Shown: positions 14,344 to 23,777, counted from the stretch's first letter. The stretch: 64,000 nt of DNA from Haliscomenobacter sp040403615 (GCF_040403615.1 NZ_JBBAKG010000003.1:1-64000), one strand, 5' to 3'. The notes: generated by a model from the sequence alone, not told the origin. Numbers and translations are program-made.

Positions 14344-15795
14344 CTTTTTAAAGCGATCTGCGTCTGCTCGATCGTTGACCATGGGCTCCCCACGTATGTT
14401 CAAACTGGTATTTAATAGCATAGGGCATCCTGTTAGCACATACCATTTTTCCAGTAATTCTCTTATGCCCGATCCGTCCTGCGCCACAGTTTGTACTCGG
14501 CTGGTGCCATCAACATGACAAATAGCAGGAGTAAGGTCAGGCTGGCGACACCTAGCGACTGACTGCATATAAGGACTATGATGCCAACCGGTTGGCATAT
14601 CAAAATAGTCATCAGCCACCTCAGCCAGTATGACCGGGGCAAACGGCCTAAACTGTTGACGACGTTTGATAGCATTTACTTTCTCCTTGATCTCGCTGCC
14701 TCTAGGGTCTGCAAGGAGGCTACGGTTTCCCAGTGCGCGGGGACCGAACTCGGCTCGTCCCGAGGCGACTCCAACAATCTGTTCAGTAAGTAGCCGATCC
14801 AAAAGGCCATTAACGGGATAAGGCCCAGAAATATCATGCCCCAAATAAGCACTGCGCCAGTTAATTCTACGCCCAAGAGCCAAAGCGGCAGCACCAAGGC
14901 TACTGCCAGCATCACCGGGACAAGGCATAATCCAAATATTTTCAAAGTATTCTCCTAGCATACGGTTGGCGGTGCAATTCAGCGCCACCCCACCCATATA
15001 TACCAGATTTTGACTAAAACCCATGTTTCTAGCACGAATCATCACTTGACGGATAAGATCCTCTGCTACCATTTGAGCAGCCGCCGCAATGTTTTCGTTA
15101 CTAGAACCTATCAAGAAATCTTCACTCATTCCTGTGTGAAAGTTGTGTCGTAATTCAATGTCACGTTCGTTGGCAATCACATGCTCGCGCATGTCGTGAT
15201 ACCAGGTGTTTCGACCCCAGGCGGCCATGCCCATGGTGATGTATTCTTCGTCTAATGGGTGTAGGCCAATGCGTTCAGTTACCGCACTATAGAACAGGCC
15301 AATTGAGTGCGGGTAAACCTGACGCCATAATCTCGTATACTTTGCCACGCCTTTTTTATCATATTCTGCACCCCATATTGATATTGTATCCCATTCACCT
15401 ATTGCATCTATCACTACTACTGTGGCATGTTCAAATGGTGACGTTTGAAATCCCCCTGCCGCATGCGATAAATGATGATTGAAACTATGCACACGATCAG
15501 CTTCAATTTGTCCGCCTAACTGTTTATTTAATATTTGTTTTACTGTTAACTTGTCCCATTCAACACCTTGCCCTGCGTACCATTGTCGTGCTTGTTTTGC
15601 CCAAGGGCGTTCATAATATGCAACTACTTCAGGCCCATATTCTAGCACTTCGTCTAACAAGCCTTGACAAAAGTCTGCGTCATTTTTCTTTTTGCTGTAA
15701 CGCTCTGAATGACCAGCAAACAGGATCTCCCCATCAGGTGAGATAACTGTGGCCGCCGCATCGTGAAAGCCTGCTGAAATACCTAGGATATTCAT
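14317..15795 (-). CDS. NodU/TobZ-type O-carbamoyltransferase
   Basis: Transfers a carbamoyl group from carbamoyl phosphate, via carbamoyl-adenylate, to a hydroxyl group of a sugar. The N-terminal NILGISAGFHDAAATVI, the metal/adenylate histidines in HSFNHHLSHAAGGF, YMGGVALNCTANR, PGDAGSSLGAA and the C-terminal ASGRAEFGPRALGNRSLLADPR are all diagnostic. At 492 residues it is somewhat shorter than TobZ/NodU (about 550-570 aa); both domains are present. It is the last gene of the 20-gene minus-strand unit, coupled by ATGA to the 33-aa gene, and its 3' end overlaps the convergent SGNH gene. Confidence 0.93.
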   Translation of the reverse strand: MNILGISAGFHDAAATVISPDGEILFAGHSERYSKKKNDADFCQGLLDEVLEYGPEVVAYYERPWAKQARQWYAGQGVEWDKLTVKQILNKQLGGQIEADRVHSFNHHLSHAAGGFQTSPFEHATVVVIDAIGEWDTISIWGAEYDKKGVAKYTRLWRQVYPHSIGLFYSAVTERIGLHPLDEEYITMGMAAWGRNTWYHDMREHVIANERDIELRHNFHTGMSEDFLIGSSNENIAAAAQMVAEDLIRQVMIRARNMGFSQNLVYMGGVALNCTANRMLGEYFENIWIMPCPGDAGSSLGAAALALGRRINWRSAYLGHDISGPYPVNGLLDRLLTEQIVGVASGRAEFGPRALGNRSLLADPRGSEIKEKVNAIKRRQQFRPFAPVILAEVADDYFDMPTGWHHSPYMQSVARCRQPDLTPAICHVDGTSRVQTVAQDGSGIRELLEKWYVLTGCPMLLNTSLNIRGEPMVNDRADADRFKKLYGVTVCS

Positions 15796-15893
15796 TTGTA
15801 GATAAAAGGGTCTCGTTTGCGTAGTTCTTTTAGTTTTTTACGATAACGTATTTCTAATGTAATTCTATCCCAAAGTCTTCGTATCCAGTTCAT
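15792..15893 (-). CDS. 33-aa basic microprotein upstream of the carbamoyltransferase
   Basis: MNWIRRLWDRITLEIRYR, then a lysine-rich stretch and RDPFIYK. AGGAG sits six to seven bases before the ATG, and it overlaps both neighbours by ATGA, so translation is well supported although the gene is very short. Strongly basic and probably one amphipathic helix. I recall similar DPFIY-ending microproteins in marine T4-like phages; function unknown. A partner of the carbamoyltransferase is a guess from context. Confidence 0.7.
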   Translation of the reverse strand: MNWIRRLWDRITLEIRYRKKLKELRKRDPFIYK

Positions 15894-16927
15894 TTTAAAC
15901 TCCTAATTTGTTGCTCTATGTAGTCCGGATCACTCCAGTGGTAGTTGTAAGTAGCCGACGCACTGTCAGTACGTATGCTGTACACATCTAAATGGTTGGC
16001 TAGTTGTGCCCAGATCTTTTCATAGTATTGGCTGCCAAATGACCTTTCAAGATCAACTTGCCCGATGCCGGGGTGGCCGATTGTAAGACCGGGGTCATCT
16101 GGGTCAAATCCATTCCTGGCAAGCCATTCGCGAAATTCTGCCAACTGTGCAATTTGCCAAGGGTATGCGCCGGGATCACGTGCCCATTCAATGTCAAAGT
16201 CGCCAGCGGCTTGAGTTTGTGTGCGTAACCCTGTAGTAACAAGCTCATCAATCCTTGAATCCCTGCCCTCATCACAAAATACCTCCCAGTGATGCTTGCC
16301 CACTGCTTTATTTACGCCCACATACACACCACCTAGTTTTCTATTGATTGTTTCTATACCAAACAACTCTAAGTCTTCTTCGCCTAATTCAAATCTTGGA
16401 GCACGTAACCAACACATGAGTTGGCTGGGTCTACGCCATTCAGGCGATTGTATAGCCTTGCGCATACTTAACACAAGACTTTCTAGTTCGTGGCATAATA
16501 GATTTAATTGACGTATGTGCCAGCGTGTGACATCATCTGCTGAATCGTAATGGCGACTCATTGCGCCTGCTGTGCCCTGCAAGTCTTCAAAGTATCTGTG
16601 CAATTGATTCATTCGCGCATGATTGATGTCTAGATCTGCTTGTATTACATTGGCAGGCGAAAAGAAGTCTTGAATACGATAATCTAAACTGCTAGAATTA
16701 ATAGCATTAATTGATCTATTAATTTGTGTGCAAAGGAATTCTGCTGTTCTGGCACCTTCGGTCCAGCCCAGCCAGCAATAGTTCTTTTCTAAATGCAGAT
16801 CACGTTGAATGATATCATTCAGTGCGGCCAACCATTTACGGCTGAGGCTGTTGTCCACAACATCTATATGCACAGTCAAGATATTGTCGTCCGCACCGCG
16901 TAGGTCTATTTCTATATGATCAAGCAA
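15890..16927 (-). CDS. 345-aa protein of unknown function in the decoration operon
   Basis: No family recognised. Visible: HRYFEDLQGTAGAMSRHYD (about residues 110-128) and IRQLNLLCHELESLV (about 138-152), both histidine/acid-rich helices that could bind metal, then ELGEEDLELFG and GVYVGVNKAVGKHHWEVF. No signal peptide or membrane span. I recall proteins with the FEDLQG and IRQLN-LCHE-E blocks in other aquatic phages, unannotated. It overlaps the radical-SAM gene upstream by eight bases and the microprotein by ATGA. Confidence 0.7.
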   Translation of the reverse strand: MLDHIEIDLRGADDNILTVHIDVVDNSLSRKWLAALNDIIQRDLHLEKNYCWLGWTEGARTAEFLCTQINRSINAINSSSLDYRIQDFFSPANVIQADLDINHARMNQLHRYFEDLQGTAGAMSRHYDSADDVTRWHIRQLNLLCHELESLVLSMRKAIQSPEWRRPSQLMCWLRAPRFELGEEDLELFGIETINRKLGGVYVGVNKAVGKHHWEVFCDEGRDSRIDELVTTGLRTQTQAAGDFDIEWARDPGAYPWQIAQLAEFREWLARNGFDPDDPGLTIGHPGIGQVDLERSFGSQYYEKIWAQLANHLDVYSIRTDSASATYNYHWSDPDYIEQQIRSLK

Positions 16928-18209
16928 TTTTCATCCACCATTCTAGTACGTCTGGACGCGGACCCAGGATATCTGTCATTGTCACACTGTGAGTTCTTAT
17001 TTGTTCTAGTTGTAACACACGGGCTTTGCCCTTACGCAAGCCCTCTTGATACTGGTCCGGCCATTGTTCCGCAAACGTGGGCCGGTTCTTTAATTGTAGC
17101 AGTACATCACGCATGGCACCTGCGGAGCGGCCTGCTAGTTCGTCAACCCAAGGATCTAGTATGTGTCTGGGTAATGCTAAAGGACTCATAACAATATCTG
17201 GTGAGAAACTGAAGATCACCTTGGCCAACATTTCCACACCTAATTCTTGTGCTAGACTATTCATGGCATCAACTTCAGTCATGCCCGGTAGTGTGAGTGT
17301 AAAGTCCAGACGCATTTGCCTAGTATTGGTGGCTATGTTCAAACCCTGTTTAAAATTGTTCAAAAACTGGTCATAGCGTAGACCAGTGCGTATGTATTCG
17401 CCGGTGACTCCTGTTCCGTCCAAACTGGCGCAGATTTGCCAGTCACGTATGTTCGTAAGTATATCGCGGTAAAGGTCAACCCCACTGTAAGCAATCCTGC
17501 TGAGATTAGTGTTATATCTAGCATATAGTTTCTCTCCGTCTCCTAGTTCTATTATTCGTTGCATGTAACGCCAGTGCTGTTCGTACATTAAAGGCTCGCC
17601 GCCCACCCAGTATATTTCTTCTACTCGGTGTTGCTCAACAGCCTCACTGAATTCGGCTTCAATTTGACTATCTTGAAAGTGTGAGATTTCGGCACGTATA
17701 TCGTTTCGCATCCAAGCATTTTTAGGATTTGTCCAGTCAACCATGTTGTTCTGTTTTTGCTCACTTTCCCAGGACGAGGATAGCATGTCGCCACAGGTTC
17801 TACACTTGAAATTACACAAGTTTGAAAACCTATAATCCCATGAAACAGGGCGCATATGAGTCGATCCATCTGGGTCAGTGCTATCCCATATTTGATCAAG
17901 TCTTCCTCCGAACAATTGTGAAAAATAATCGCGGTATACGGATACATTGAGTAACCGGTCATTACAAACCTCACATTCTGGTAGTGTTTCTCCGGCCATC
18001 ATACGTCTGCGTACAGAGCGCATGTGATCGCTATTCCAATGCTGTTCAAGTGTGACAGGAATATACTTTCCTGTTCCTGCACTAGTATCTATATACTGTT
18101 CAAAGTTCTGTGCGGGCTCGCGTGAAGCACAGCACATACGTCGTTCTGTTTGAGGGCTTAGATATGTATGCACCCAGGGTGCCATGCACATGTTATCGGG
18201 TTTCTGCAT
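16920..18209 (-). CDS. Radical-SAM protein A (twitch-type, with N-terminal Cys domain)
   Basis: The CxxxCxxC [4Fe-4S]/SAM motif is LCNFKCRTCG (Cys132, 136, 139) and the SAM-binding GGEP is YWVGGEPLMYEQH. The N-terminus carries further cysteines (CMAPW Cys8, CC at 26-27, CEVC at 79-82) that probably bind an auxiliary cluster, a feature shared with proteins B and C. Members of this class modify peptides, sugars or tRNA; the substrate here is unknown. It overlaps the TEK gene upstream by 17 bases. Confidence 0.88.
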   Translation of the reverse strand: MQKPDNMCMAPWVHTYLSPQTERRMCCASREPAQNFEQYIDTSAGTGKYIPVTLEQHWNSDHMRSVRRRMMAGETLPECEVCNDRLLNVSVYRDYFSQLFGGRLDQIWDSTDPDGSTHMRPVSWDYRFSNLCNFKCRTCGDMLSSSWESEQKQNNMVDWTNPKNAWMRNDIRAEISHFQDSQIEAEFSEAVEQHRVEEIYWVGGEPLMYEQHWRYMQRIIELGDGEKLYARYNTNLSRIAYSGVDLYRDILTNIRDWQICASLDGTGVTGEYIRTGLRYDQFLNNFKQGLNIATNTRQMRLDFTLTLPGMTEVDAMNSLAQELGVEMLAKVIFSFSPDIVMSPLALPRHILDPWVDELAGRSAGAMRDVLLQLKNRPTFAEQWPDQYQEGLRKGKARVLQLEQIRTHSVTMTDILGPRPDVLEWWMKIA

Positions 18210-19104
18210 AATTCAACAACGGGTAAATTATTTCGTCCACAATTTGTTTGCTTACCAATTGTGTATCAAAAAATCGTGCGTGATTGTGATTGATTTTTTG
18301 TTGTGTCACAGCATCATAAGGCTGTTTGGAGAACTGTTTTACATTGTCTACTAGACTGTCTAATCGTCTGACCCAGACTGGGTCAGAGTCATAATCTTCG
18401 TTGAATATGTTTTCAAATGTTTCAAATCCTTGATTCCGCAAAGACTTCAAAATACCTGGCGGACCCAGTGTCAAAAACGGCTGATAAAATGCAATGGGCT
18501 TGTAGGTTTTTTCTGTTATAAATATTATGTTATCTTTTAAAGAAATCATAGATTCACACACAAAACTAAAACAAGTATCATCATACCATTCTGGGGTAAA
18601 ATTTTGTTGTGTGCTCCAGTCAGACATGTCACCGTCATTGGGCAATTGGCGACCATTGGCTACATAACTCCAGACAAAATCACCCAACCAGGGCTGTAAT
18701 TTTTGCACTGCACGATCCCTTTCGGCCCTCTGCAGCCGCAACGGCATGAGTGCTAGATGTTTATAATTTTTATTGGGTTGATATGTGTTGAATTTGTGGT
18801 AGATATATTTCAAACTGTCATTGAGTCTATACCAATTTGGGTTTTGTATAAGGTACTTGGTCTGGTCTGTGGTCACAATCTCTAATAGATTATCATAGGC
18901 AATTTTATATCCCATGTCAACAAAATTTTGTTGTACCACTGTGGGATCAGTATAATAATTTGCATAAAACACAGTTGATTGCTTGTTGTAAGACCGGGTT
19001 GGATTGTACAATTCCAGGTTCAAATGCGGTGTCACAATGTCCTGAAACCAGTTACTGGTCAAGGTCAAGCGTTGTTCAAATACCAATGTTATTTTATTGG
19101 TCAT
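18193..19104 (-). CDS. TEK-motif putative glycosyltransferase 3
   Basis: A 303-residue family member with FITEKTYKPIAFYQPFLTLG (Thr197-Glu-Lys) followed by GILKSLRNQGFETFENIF and DYDSDPVWVRRL. The N-terminal half (residues 1-150) is unlike those of the other copies. It lies between radical-SAM genes A and B, overlapping both (17 and four bases), so expression of the three is coupled. Function inferred only from the shared TEK block. Confidence 0.75.
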   Translation of the reverse strand: MTNKITLVFEQRLTLTSNWFQDIVTPHLNLELYNPTRSYNKQSTVFYANYYTDPTVVQQNFVDMGYKIAYDNLLEIVTTDQTKYLIQNPNWYRLNDSLKYIYHKFNTYQPNKNYKHLALMPLRLQRAERDRAVQKLQPWLGDFVWSYVANGRQLPNDGDMSDWSTQQNFTPEWYDDTCFSFVCESMISLKDNIIFITEKTYKPIAFYQPFLTLGPPGILKSLRNQGFETFENIFNEDYDSDPVWVRRLDSLVDNVKQFSKQPYDAVTQQKINHNHARFFDTQLVSKQIVDEIIYPLLNYAETR

Positions 19105-20318
19105 AACTCATGTTTTTCGTACTGCAACAAGTCTGCCAGTTCAGGCGCTACTGCACTCAGGTCTTGGTCTCGCTTGCGATCCAGGTCTGCAATCTTCATT
19201 CGTGTCATAAATCCATCAGTCGACGCACCAGAATTCATAAAGTCTCGTATGCGATCAAATTCGTCCCTGTAAATAGTTTCTACTGAATTTAAGTATTCAG
19301 AAATGGCCTTTTTAGCCGTGTCGGGCAAACAAGCAATTGAGAAGTACCAGGCATCGTGCATCATGTTCCAGTACACAAAGTCGAAACTGTCTCGATTCTT
19401 TTCTAACCAGGCCGCAACGTCACCAAGATAACGCACATTAAACACATTGACTGTGGTGCATACTTGCAGTTGGATATTGGAGTAGATTTCTTTTAAGTCA
19501 CGGAAACGGTCTAGATTCGCACATACATCTGCCCATACAGCATTCGAGCGTTGATATTCAAAGCGTTCACCTGTATCGTCTATTGAAAAGGCTATTTCTA
19601 CTGTTTTGAAATGCTGCCAGATTGACTCTGCTGCCTCTGGATACTGTGTGCCATTTGTGTTGTAATGGATTTCCACCTGCCCAGCAATGCCGCGATCCAC
19701 AATGCCCTGTAACATCACAAAGTGTTCCGCAATCATAAAGGGCTCACCGCCTGTGAATTCTATATAGCGTATGTCATCGACCACTGAGTCAATTTGATCC
19801 CAGAATTGAGGATTGTCCCTGGGCCAAGCGCCAGCACGTAGCATTGTGTAAGCGTGTGACTTTTTCTGTTCGTCCCGGGGCAATTGATTGAGTTCTTCTG
19901 TGGCAAATTGACTTGATGACCAGGATCCGCATATACGACATTTTAAGTTGCAGATGTTGCCCAGTTTGAGATCCAGGAACATCAAGGGCTTGGCATCTGC
20001 AGTCCAAGTGTCACTTATGCCCATGTGCTTGAGTCTATCTAGAGTGTGCATGCGTTTGCTAGTGCGCCCTGCACGTTCTTCTGACCAGCACTTGCGACAT
20101 GTTTGCGGTTGTTCGCTGTCCAAGAACTGTTGGCGTAATTGACGCATATGATCGCTGTTTTGTATATCAGCAAAGTTGGCAGTTGATAATTCAAACTTAT
20201 TGCCTGCATCATCTAAGATTTCGTCATCGGCCAGACAGCACGGACGCACAGTACCTATAGGGCTGGCTTCTAGGCTGATCCAGGGCAATACGCAAAATTT
20301 GTCTTGTGGTAATTTCAT
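19101..20318 (-). CDS. Radical-SAM protein B
   Basis: 405 residues. N-terminal cysteines FCVLPW (Cys9) and RPCCLAD (Cys27-28), CRKC at 74-77, then the radical-SAM cluster ICNLKCRICG (Cys123, 127, 130) and the SAM loop FTGGEPFMIAEHF. Same layout as A and C: an N-terminal Cys domain, a partial TIM barrel, no obvious C-terminal SPASM domain. ATGA overlaps with both the TEK gene downstream and gene C upstream. Confidence 0.9.
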   Translation of the reverse strand: MKLPQDKFCVLPWISLEASPIGTVRPCCLADDEILDDAGNKFELSTANFADIQNSDHMRQLRQQFLDSEQPQTCRKCWSEERAGRTSKRMHTLDRLKHMGISDTWTADAKPLMFLDLKLGNICNLKCRICGSWSSSQFATEELNQLPRDEQKKSHAYTMLRAGAWPRDNPQFWDQIDSVVDDIRYIEFTGGEPFMIAEHFVMLQGIVDRGIAGQVEIHYNTNGTQYPEAAESIWQHFKTVEIAFSIDDTGERFEYQRSNAVWADVCANLDRFRDLKEIYSNIQLQVCTTVNVFNVRYLGDVAAWLEKNRDSFDFVYWNMMHDAWYFSIACLPDTAKKAISEYLNSVETIYRDEFDRIRDFMNSGASTDGFMTRMKIADLDRKRDQDLSAVAPELADLLQYEKHEL

Positions 20319-21577
20319 CTTAAGGCCTTTAATTCAGGCAGTACGTCCAGGATATTTTCATTTCTGATACTATCCAATTCGTGTGTCCGGCGCCAGAATG
20401 TGTCTATCAACTGTGTGTTGTCTGTTGCGTTCATAAAGGCAATTGCTGATTGAAAACCCTGCGTGGCTCGCTGTAGCGGATCTCGGTCGCTCATCCAACT
20501 CAGGTGTTTCAAATACTTTTCTTCCAGGCGTTGTTTGTATTCTGGGGGAGCAATATCTATACGATAGTGTGCGGGATCTTGCAGTATGTTTACATTTAAA
20601 TCCTGTGCGCGAATAAGTCCTGCGGCCACCCATTCTCGATGAAAGTCCGGCAGATGCCAAGCATTCATTATGCTTAGTGTAGGGCTAATATAAAAGTCCA
20701 CGTCAGGACATGTGGCAATCATTCTGTGACGATTTTGAACCACGTCCAACCATCGAGTGCCTTTTCTAATATATTCAGCAGGCAGTCCCATGCCATCTAA
20801 ACTGGCACCTACGGCTACGCTTTCAAACTGCCGCCAGTATTCAAATACTGACCGGCCTTTTAAGTCTGTACGTGTGAAGTTTGTATTGTATATCAGTCTT
20901 ACATCAAAACGTTTTCTTTTCACTAATTCTTCTAATATATTATAGTGCTCTTCCATCAATAATGGTTCGCCACCTGCAAAGTAGATTTGTTCTACATAGT
21001 CTAAATGAGGCTCTAATTGTGTCCACATGTCTGTTTCTGTGCGTCCTGCATAGTTTAGCACAGTATTGCGATCTTTCCATTCAGGTCCTGCAAGTTTTGC
21101 CTGATCTTGATACCACTGGCTTGAAAAGATATGCCCACATGATCTACACTTTAAGTTACACAAGTTACTGAAGCGAATATCCCAGTAAGTCATTTCAAAT
21201 GGATTAGAATCTAGTTTCTTTACATGATGCCCGTGATGTTTGTTTGCTGATTTGCGTCCCGAAAAGAATCCAGACTCTTCCTGTTCATAACAGCGTGTGC
21301 AGGCCGCGTGTGGCGTTTCCGTCAACATGCTATCACGTAGTTGCTTCATTGGCTCACCCCGCCATATTTCTTCAAGAGTGTGGGTTCTACAGTTGCCTAC
21401 CACACCCGGTTTCATTTCGGCATGACAGCAAGGATATGCTTCACCAGTGGGGTAAGCATGCAAATGAATCCAGGGGTAGATACAGAACGTTTGAGAATCT
21501 TCCAACAAGAATCGCTCACGTTCTGTGAGTTCTGTTGGCCGAACCAGGTCTGTTGAATTATACTTGTATTGGGTCAT
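20315..21577 (-). CDS. Radical-SAM protein C
   Basis: 420 residues. N-terminal FCIYPWIHLHAYPTGEAYPCC (Cys32, 50, 51), CTRC at 93-96, the cluster motif LCNLKCRSCG (Cys140, 144, 147) and FAGGEPLLMEEHY. Closest in layout to A and B; B and C are adjacent and coupled by ATGA, probably from duplication followed by strong divergence. The substrate is unknown. The next gene upstream encodes a secreted binding protein, again overlapping by ATGA. Confidence 0.9.
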   Translation of the reverse strand: MTQYKYNSTDLVRPTELTERERFLLEDSQTFCIYPWIHLHAYPTGEAYPCCHAEMKPGVVGNCRTHTLEEIWRGEPMKQLRDSMLTETPHAACTRCYEQEESGFFSGRKSANKHHGHHVKKLDSNPFEMTYWDIRFSNLCNLKCRSCGHIFSSQWYQDQAKLAGPEWKDRNTVLNYAGRTETDMWTQLEPHLDYVEQIYFAGGEPLLMEEHYNILEELVKRKRFDVRLIYNTNFTRTDLKGRSVFEYWRQFESVAVGASLDGMGLPAEYIRKGTRWLDVVQNRHRMIATCPDVDFYISPTLSIMNAWHLPDFHREWVAAGLIRAQDLNVNILQDPAHYRIDIAPPEYKQRLEEKYLKHLSWMSDRDPLQRATQGFQSAIAFMNATDNTQLIDTFWRRTHELDSIRNENILDVLPELKALR

Positions 21578-22449
21578 TTTGATTGATTGATATCATTTCT
21601 ATATTTTTCCTGTAAGCGACGAACTTGTCGAATAGATGTGGAATAAAATTCCTCAGCAGAGGATTCAGGGATTCGCATGCCCGATAGTTTAAAAATTTCG
21701 TCAGCGCCTAGACTTTTCTGTGCGTCATTGAGTATGGCAGCAACGGCACGTCTACGAGCAGGATCCATGGATCTATGTGCCACCGTGATGTTAAACACAT
21801 ATGTAGCGTCAATTCCTATCTCGCGTAGAGTTTTCATGTCCGGAGCCTGTGGCAGTCTTGTGGGGCACGACGCGGCAAATGCCTGTAAATTGGCATTGCG
21901 AGATTTCATGGCTGTAAACGATTCGTAACGATCAACCACCATGAATATGCCATTGTTTCCAGCCATGTTGATCAAGGCGTCGTTATTGCTTTTAAACACA
22001 ATGTACTTGGTGGTAAACTTGTATTTTTCCCCCAGTGCAAGTGCTGTTAAATGTGTAGCATTGCCAAATCCTACTCCGCCCACAGTAATCTCTTTGTGAT
22101 CAGTTATGGCACCATTAATGATCACAGTCCAGCAAGCATCACCCAAGGCATGCAACGGCACGTAGTCTGATTCGGTTATGCGCCCTTCAGACACGTTTTC
22201 CACAAATGCCGGGGCAACAATGGCCAGGCTTGTAGAGTCAAGTGCTTGCAATGCAATTGTTTGATTGCCACCGGGACGGAACTCCAACACAAACAAGTAT
22301 GTGTTTTGAGCCCGATTGGCTTGATCAATGATTCGAAACATGGCCGGTGTGGCCGAATGACTGGGCGAGTAAGGAGAAAAAATGCGCACTGTGTCAGCTG
22401 ATGCTGTGGCACACAAGATCAATCCAAATAACATGCTCAATAGTTTCAT
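21574..22449 (-). CDS. Secreted Bug/TctC-like periplasmic substrate-binding protein
   Basis: A 291-residue protein with a signal peptide MKLLSMLFGLILCATASADT (cleavage probably after ASA). The mature part follows the Bug/TctC (tripartite tricarboxylate receptor) pattern: VRIFSPYSPSHSATPAMFRII, a PGG loop in FRPGGNQTIALQAL, an ITVGGVGFGNATHL segment and a C-terminal helix region with DPARRRAVAAIL. Bug proteins bind small carboxylates or amino acids in the periplasm. No transporter membrane genes are nearby. The ATG at 22449 (ATGA overlap with gene D) is preferred over a start at 22464. A periplasmic protein in a cytosolic-enzyme operon of a phage is odd and suggests host-acquired function. Confidence 0.8.
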   Translation of the reverse strand: MKLLSMLFGLILCATASADTVRIFSPYSPSHSATPAMFRIIDQANRAQNTYLFVLEFRPGGNQTIALQALDSTSLAIVAPAFVENVSEGRITESDYVPLHALGDACWTVIINGAITDHKEITVGGVGFGNATHLTALALGEKYKFTTKYIVFKSNNDALINMAGNNGIFMVVDRYESFTAMKSRNANLQAFAASCPTRLPQAPDMKTLREIGIDATYVFNITVAHRSMDPARRRAVAAILNDAQKSLGADEIFKLSGMRIPESSAEEFYSTSIRQVRRLQEKYRNDINQSK

Positions 22450-23777
22450 AATGAGTTGTACCATTCTTTTAATTCGGGAAATGTGGACCCAAAGTCTTTG
22501 TCACGACGCTGATCGTACTGTGAATAAAACTGCCGGAAATCATTTAATAGTTTGTCACAATCAAATGCTTCTGAGTGCGGAGTTTTTACCACATCCAAAT
22601 AGTCTATTAGCCGCTGTGTGTGATTTACTTCATGCTCGTGAATGACGTCGCTGTCCACCCAGTGCTCTAGCCATGTGATCAAGCGTTGCTTGTATACTGT
22701 ACGGATGTTATCGGGCAGGACCAAGGGTGATTGAAAACTAGGAAAGCGTAGGATATTTAATGTGAAACTAATGGCATCCTTTCCATATTCCAATTTCCAA
22801 TTCATTATGCATTCCAGCAATTGATCCAGTGTACTTAAACATAATGCGTTGATTGTTGCCATGACATGTATGCCTCGGAACTGACCCGAGTCTAATAGTC
22901 TTTCAACATTGTTGGCCCAGTCGTCCCACACAAGTCCGTCACGTATATATTCTGCTTGAGTTGAGATTGCCTCGTTGCTTGTGTATAAGTCGATTGCCAT
23001 TCCCTCTGTGCTGGCAAGCAATCGGTCAATGTCAATGTCGGTTCCCAGGTTACTGTTGATAGCCAAACGTGTGCTACTACGTCCCCGGTTGTCTCGAAAC
23101 CAGTCAACCAGGCGCCAAGTATGGTGGGACATGAGGGGCTCTCCTCCTGTGATTCTAAGTTCCTGGAGGGTATGATGTAGATCTGATTCCCACCATGCAA
23201 AAAATGCATCAATGTAGGGATTAGATTCCGTGATCTTAAACAACTGAGCACTATCATGGGTGTGAGTAAAGTGATTGCGCCCGTCACTAACAAGATCTTG
23301 ATAGGGTCCGTTACGTTTGATATCATTAGCCCAAGTTGTGCTAAAAGCAGGGTTGCAGTAAGAACAAGCAAATTGACAAGTACGATCAAAAGCAATTTCC
23401 AGAGTACGGAGATTGACGTCGACATCGGGTGCAGTATCAAATGCTTCATTCAAGGCCTTTATAGGATATATCTTTGATTTGTACACACGGTCTGATATAG
23501 CGTCCGAACCCATGTCTTCGATCTTCCAGCAGTATTCGCAACCTGAGGGACGTTCGCCTGACAGCATTTTGCGTCTGTCATCTTTCTTTTGATCAGTATT
23601 GTGCAGGAGCCTAGGGTTGGTTGTGACTCGATCACGGTCCACCAAATGGGCAGGCGGGTGATGGCAACTGGTGGTCTGCCCACTTCCTAACCAAATGGTA
23701 GCGTTGTACCATTTTGCCGCACAAAAACTTGCAGATAGCCGGTCTAATACTGTGTGTTTAAATTCCGAATCGTTCAT
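22446..23777 (-). CDS. Radical-SAM protein D (second subfamily)
   Basis: 443 residues. Cluster motif TCQFACSYCN (Cys134, 138, 141), SAM loop RITGGEPLMSHHTW, and an N-terminal domain FCAAKWYNAT, SCHHPPAH (Cys38) and CEYCW (Cys80, 83) that differs from A-C but matches E. The shared C-x-AKW, CxHPPxH, HNT--K--R--ML-GERP, C-YCW series marks a distinct subfamily. It overlaps the neighbouring TEK gene by 20 bases and the Bug gene by four. Confidence 0.9.
   Translation of the reverse strand: MNDSEFKHTVLDRLSASFCAAKWYNATIWLGSGQTTSCHHPPAHLVDRDRVTTNPRLLHNTDQKKDDRRKMLSGERPSGCEYCWKIEDMGSDAISDRVYKSKIYPIKALNEAFDTAPDVDVNLRTLEIAFDRTCQFACSYCNPAFSTTWANDIKRNGPYQDLVSDGRNHFTHTHDSAQLFKITESNPYIDAFFAWWESDLHHTLQELRITGGEPLMSHHTWRLVDWFRDNRGRSSTRLAINSNLGTDIDIDRLLASTEGMAIDLYTSNEAISTQAEYIRDGLVWDDWANNVERLLDSGQFRGIHVMATINALCLSTLDQLLECIMNWKLEYGKDAISFTLNILRFPSFQSPLVLPDNIRTVYKQRLITWLEHWVDSDVIHEHEVNHTQRLIDYLDVVKTPHSEAFDCDKLLNDFRQFYSQYDQRRDKDFGSTFPELKEWYNSL

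Noticed and set aside
22892..23449. 185-residue second-frame ORF inside radical-SAM gene D with hydrophobic stretches
   Set aside because: It lies fully inside gene D in another frame; the radical-SAM motifs confirm the other frame.
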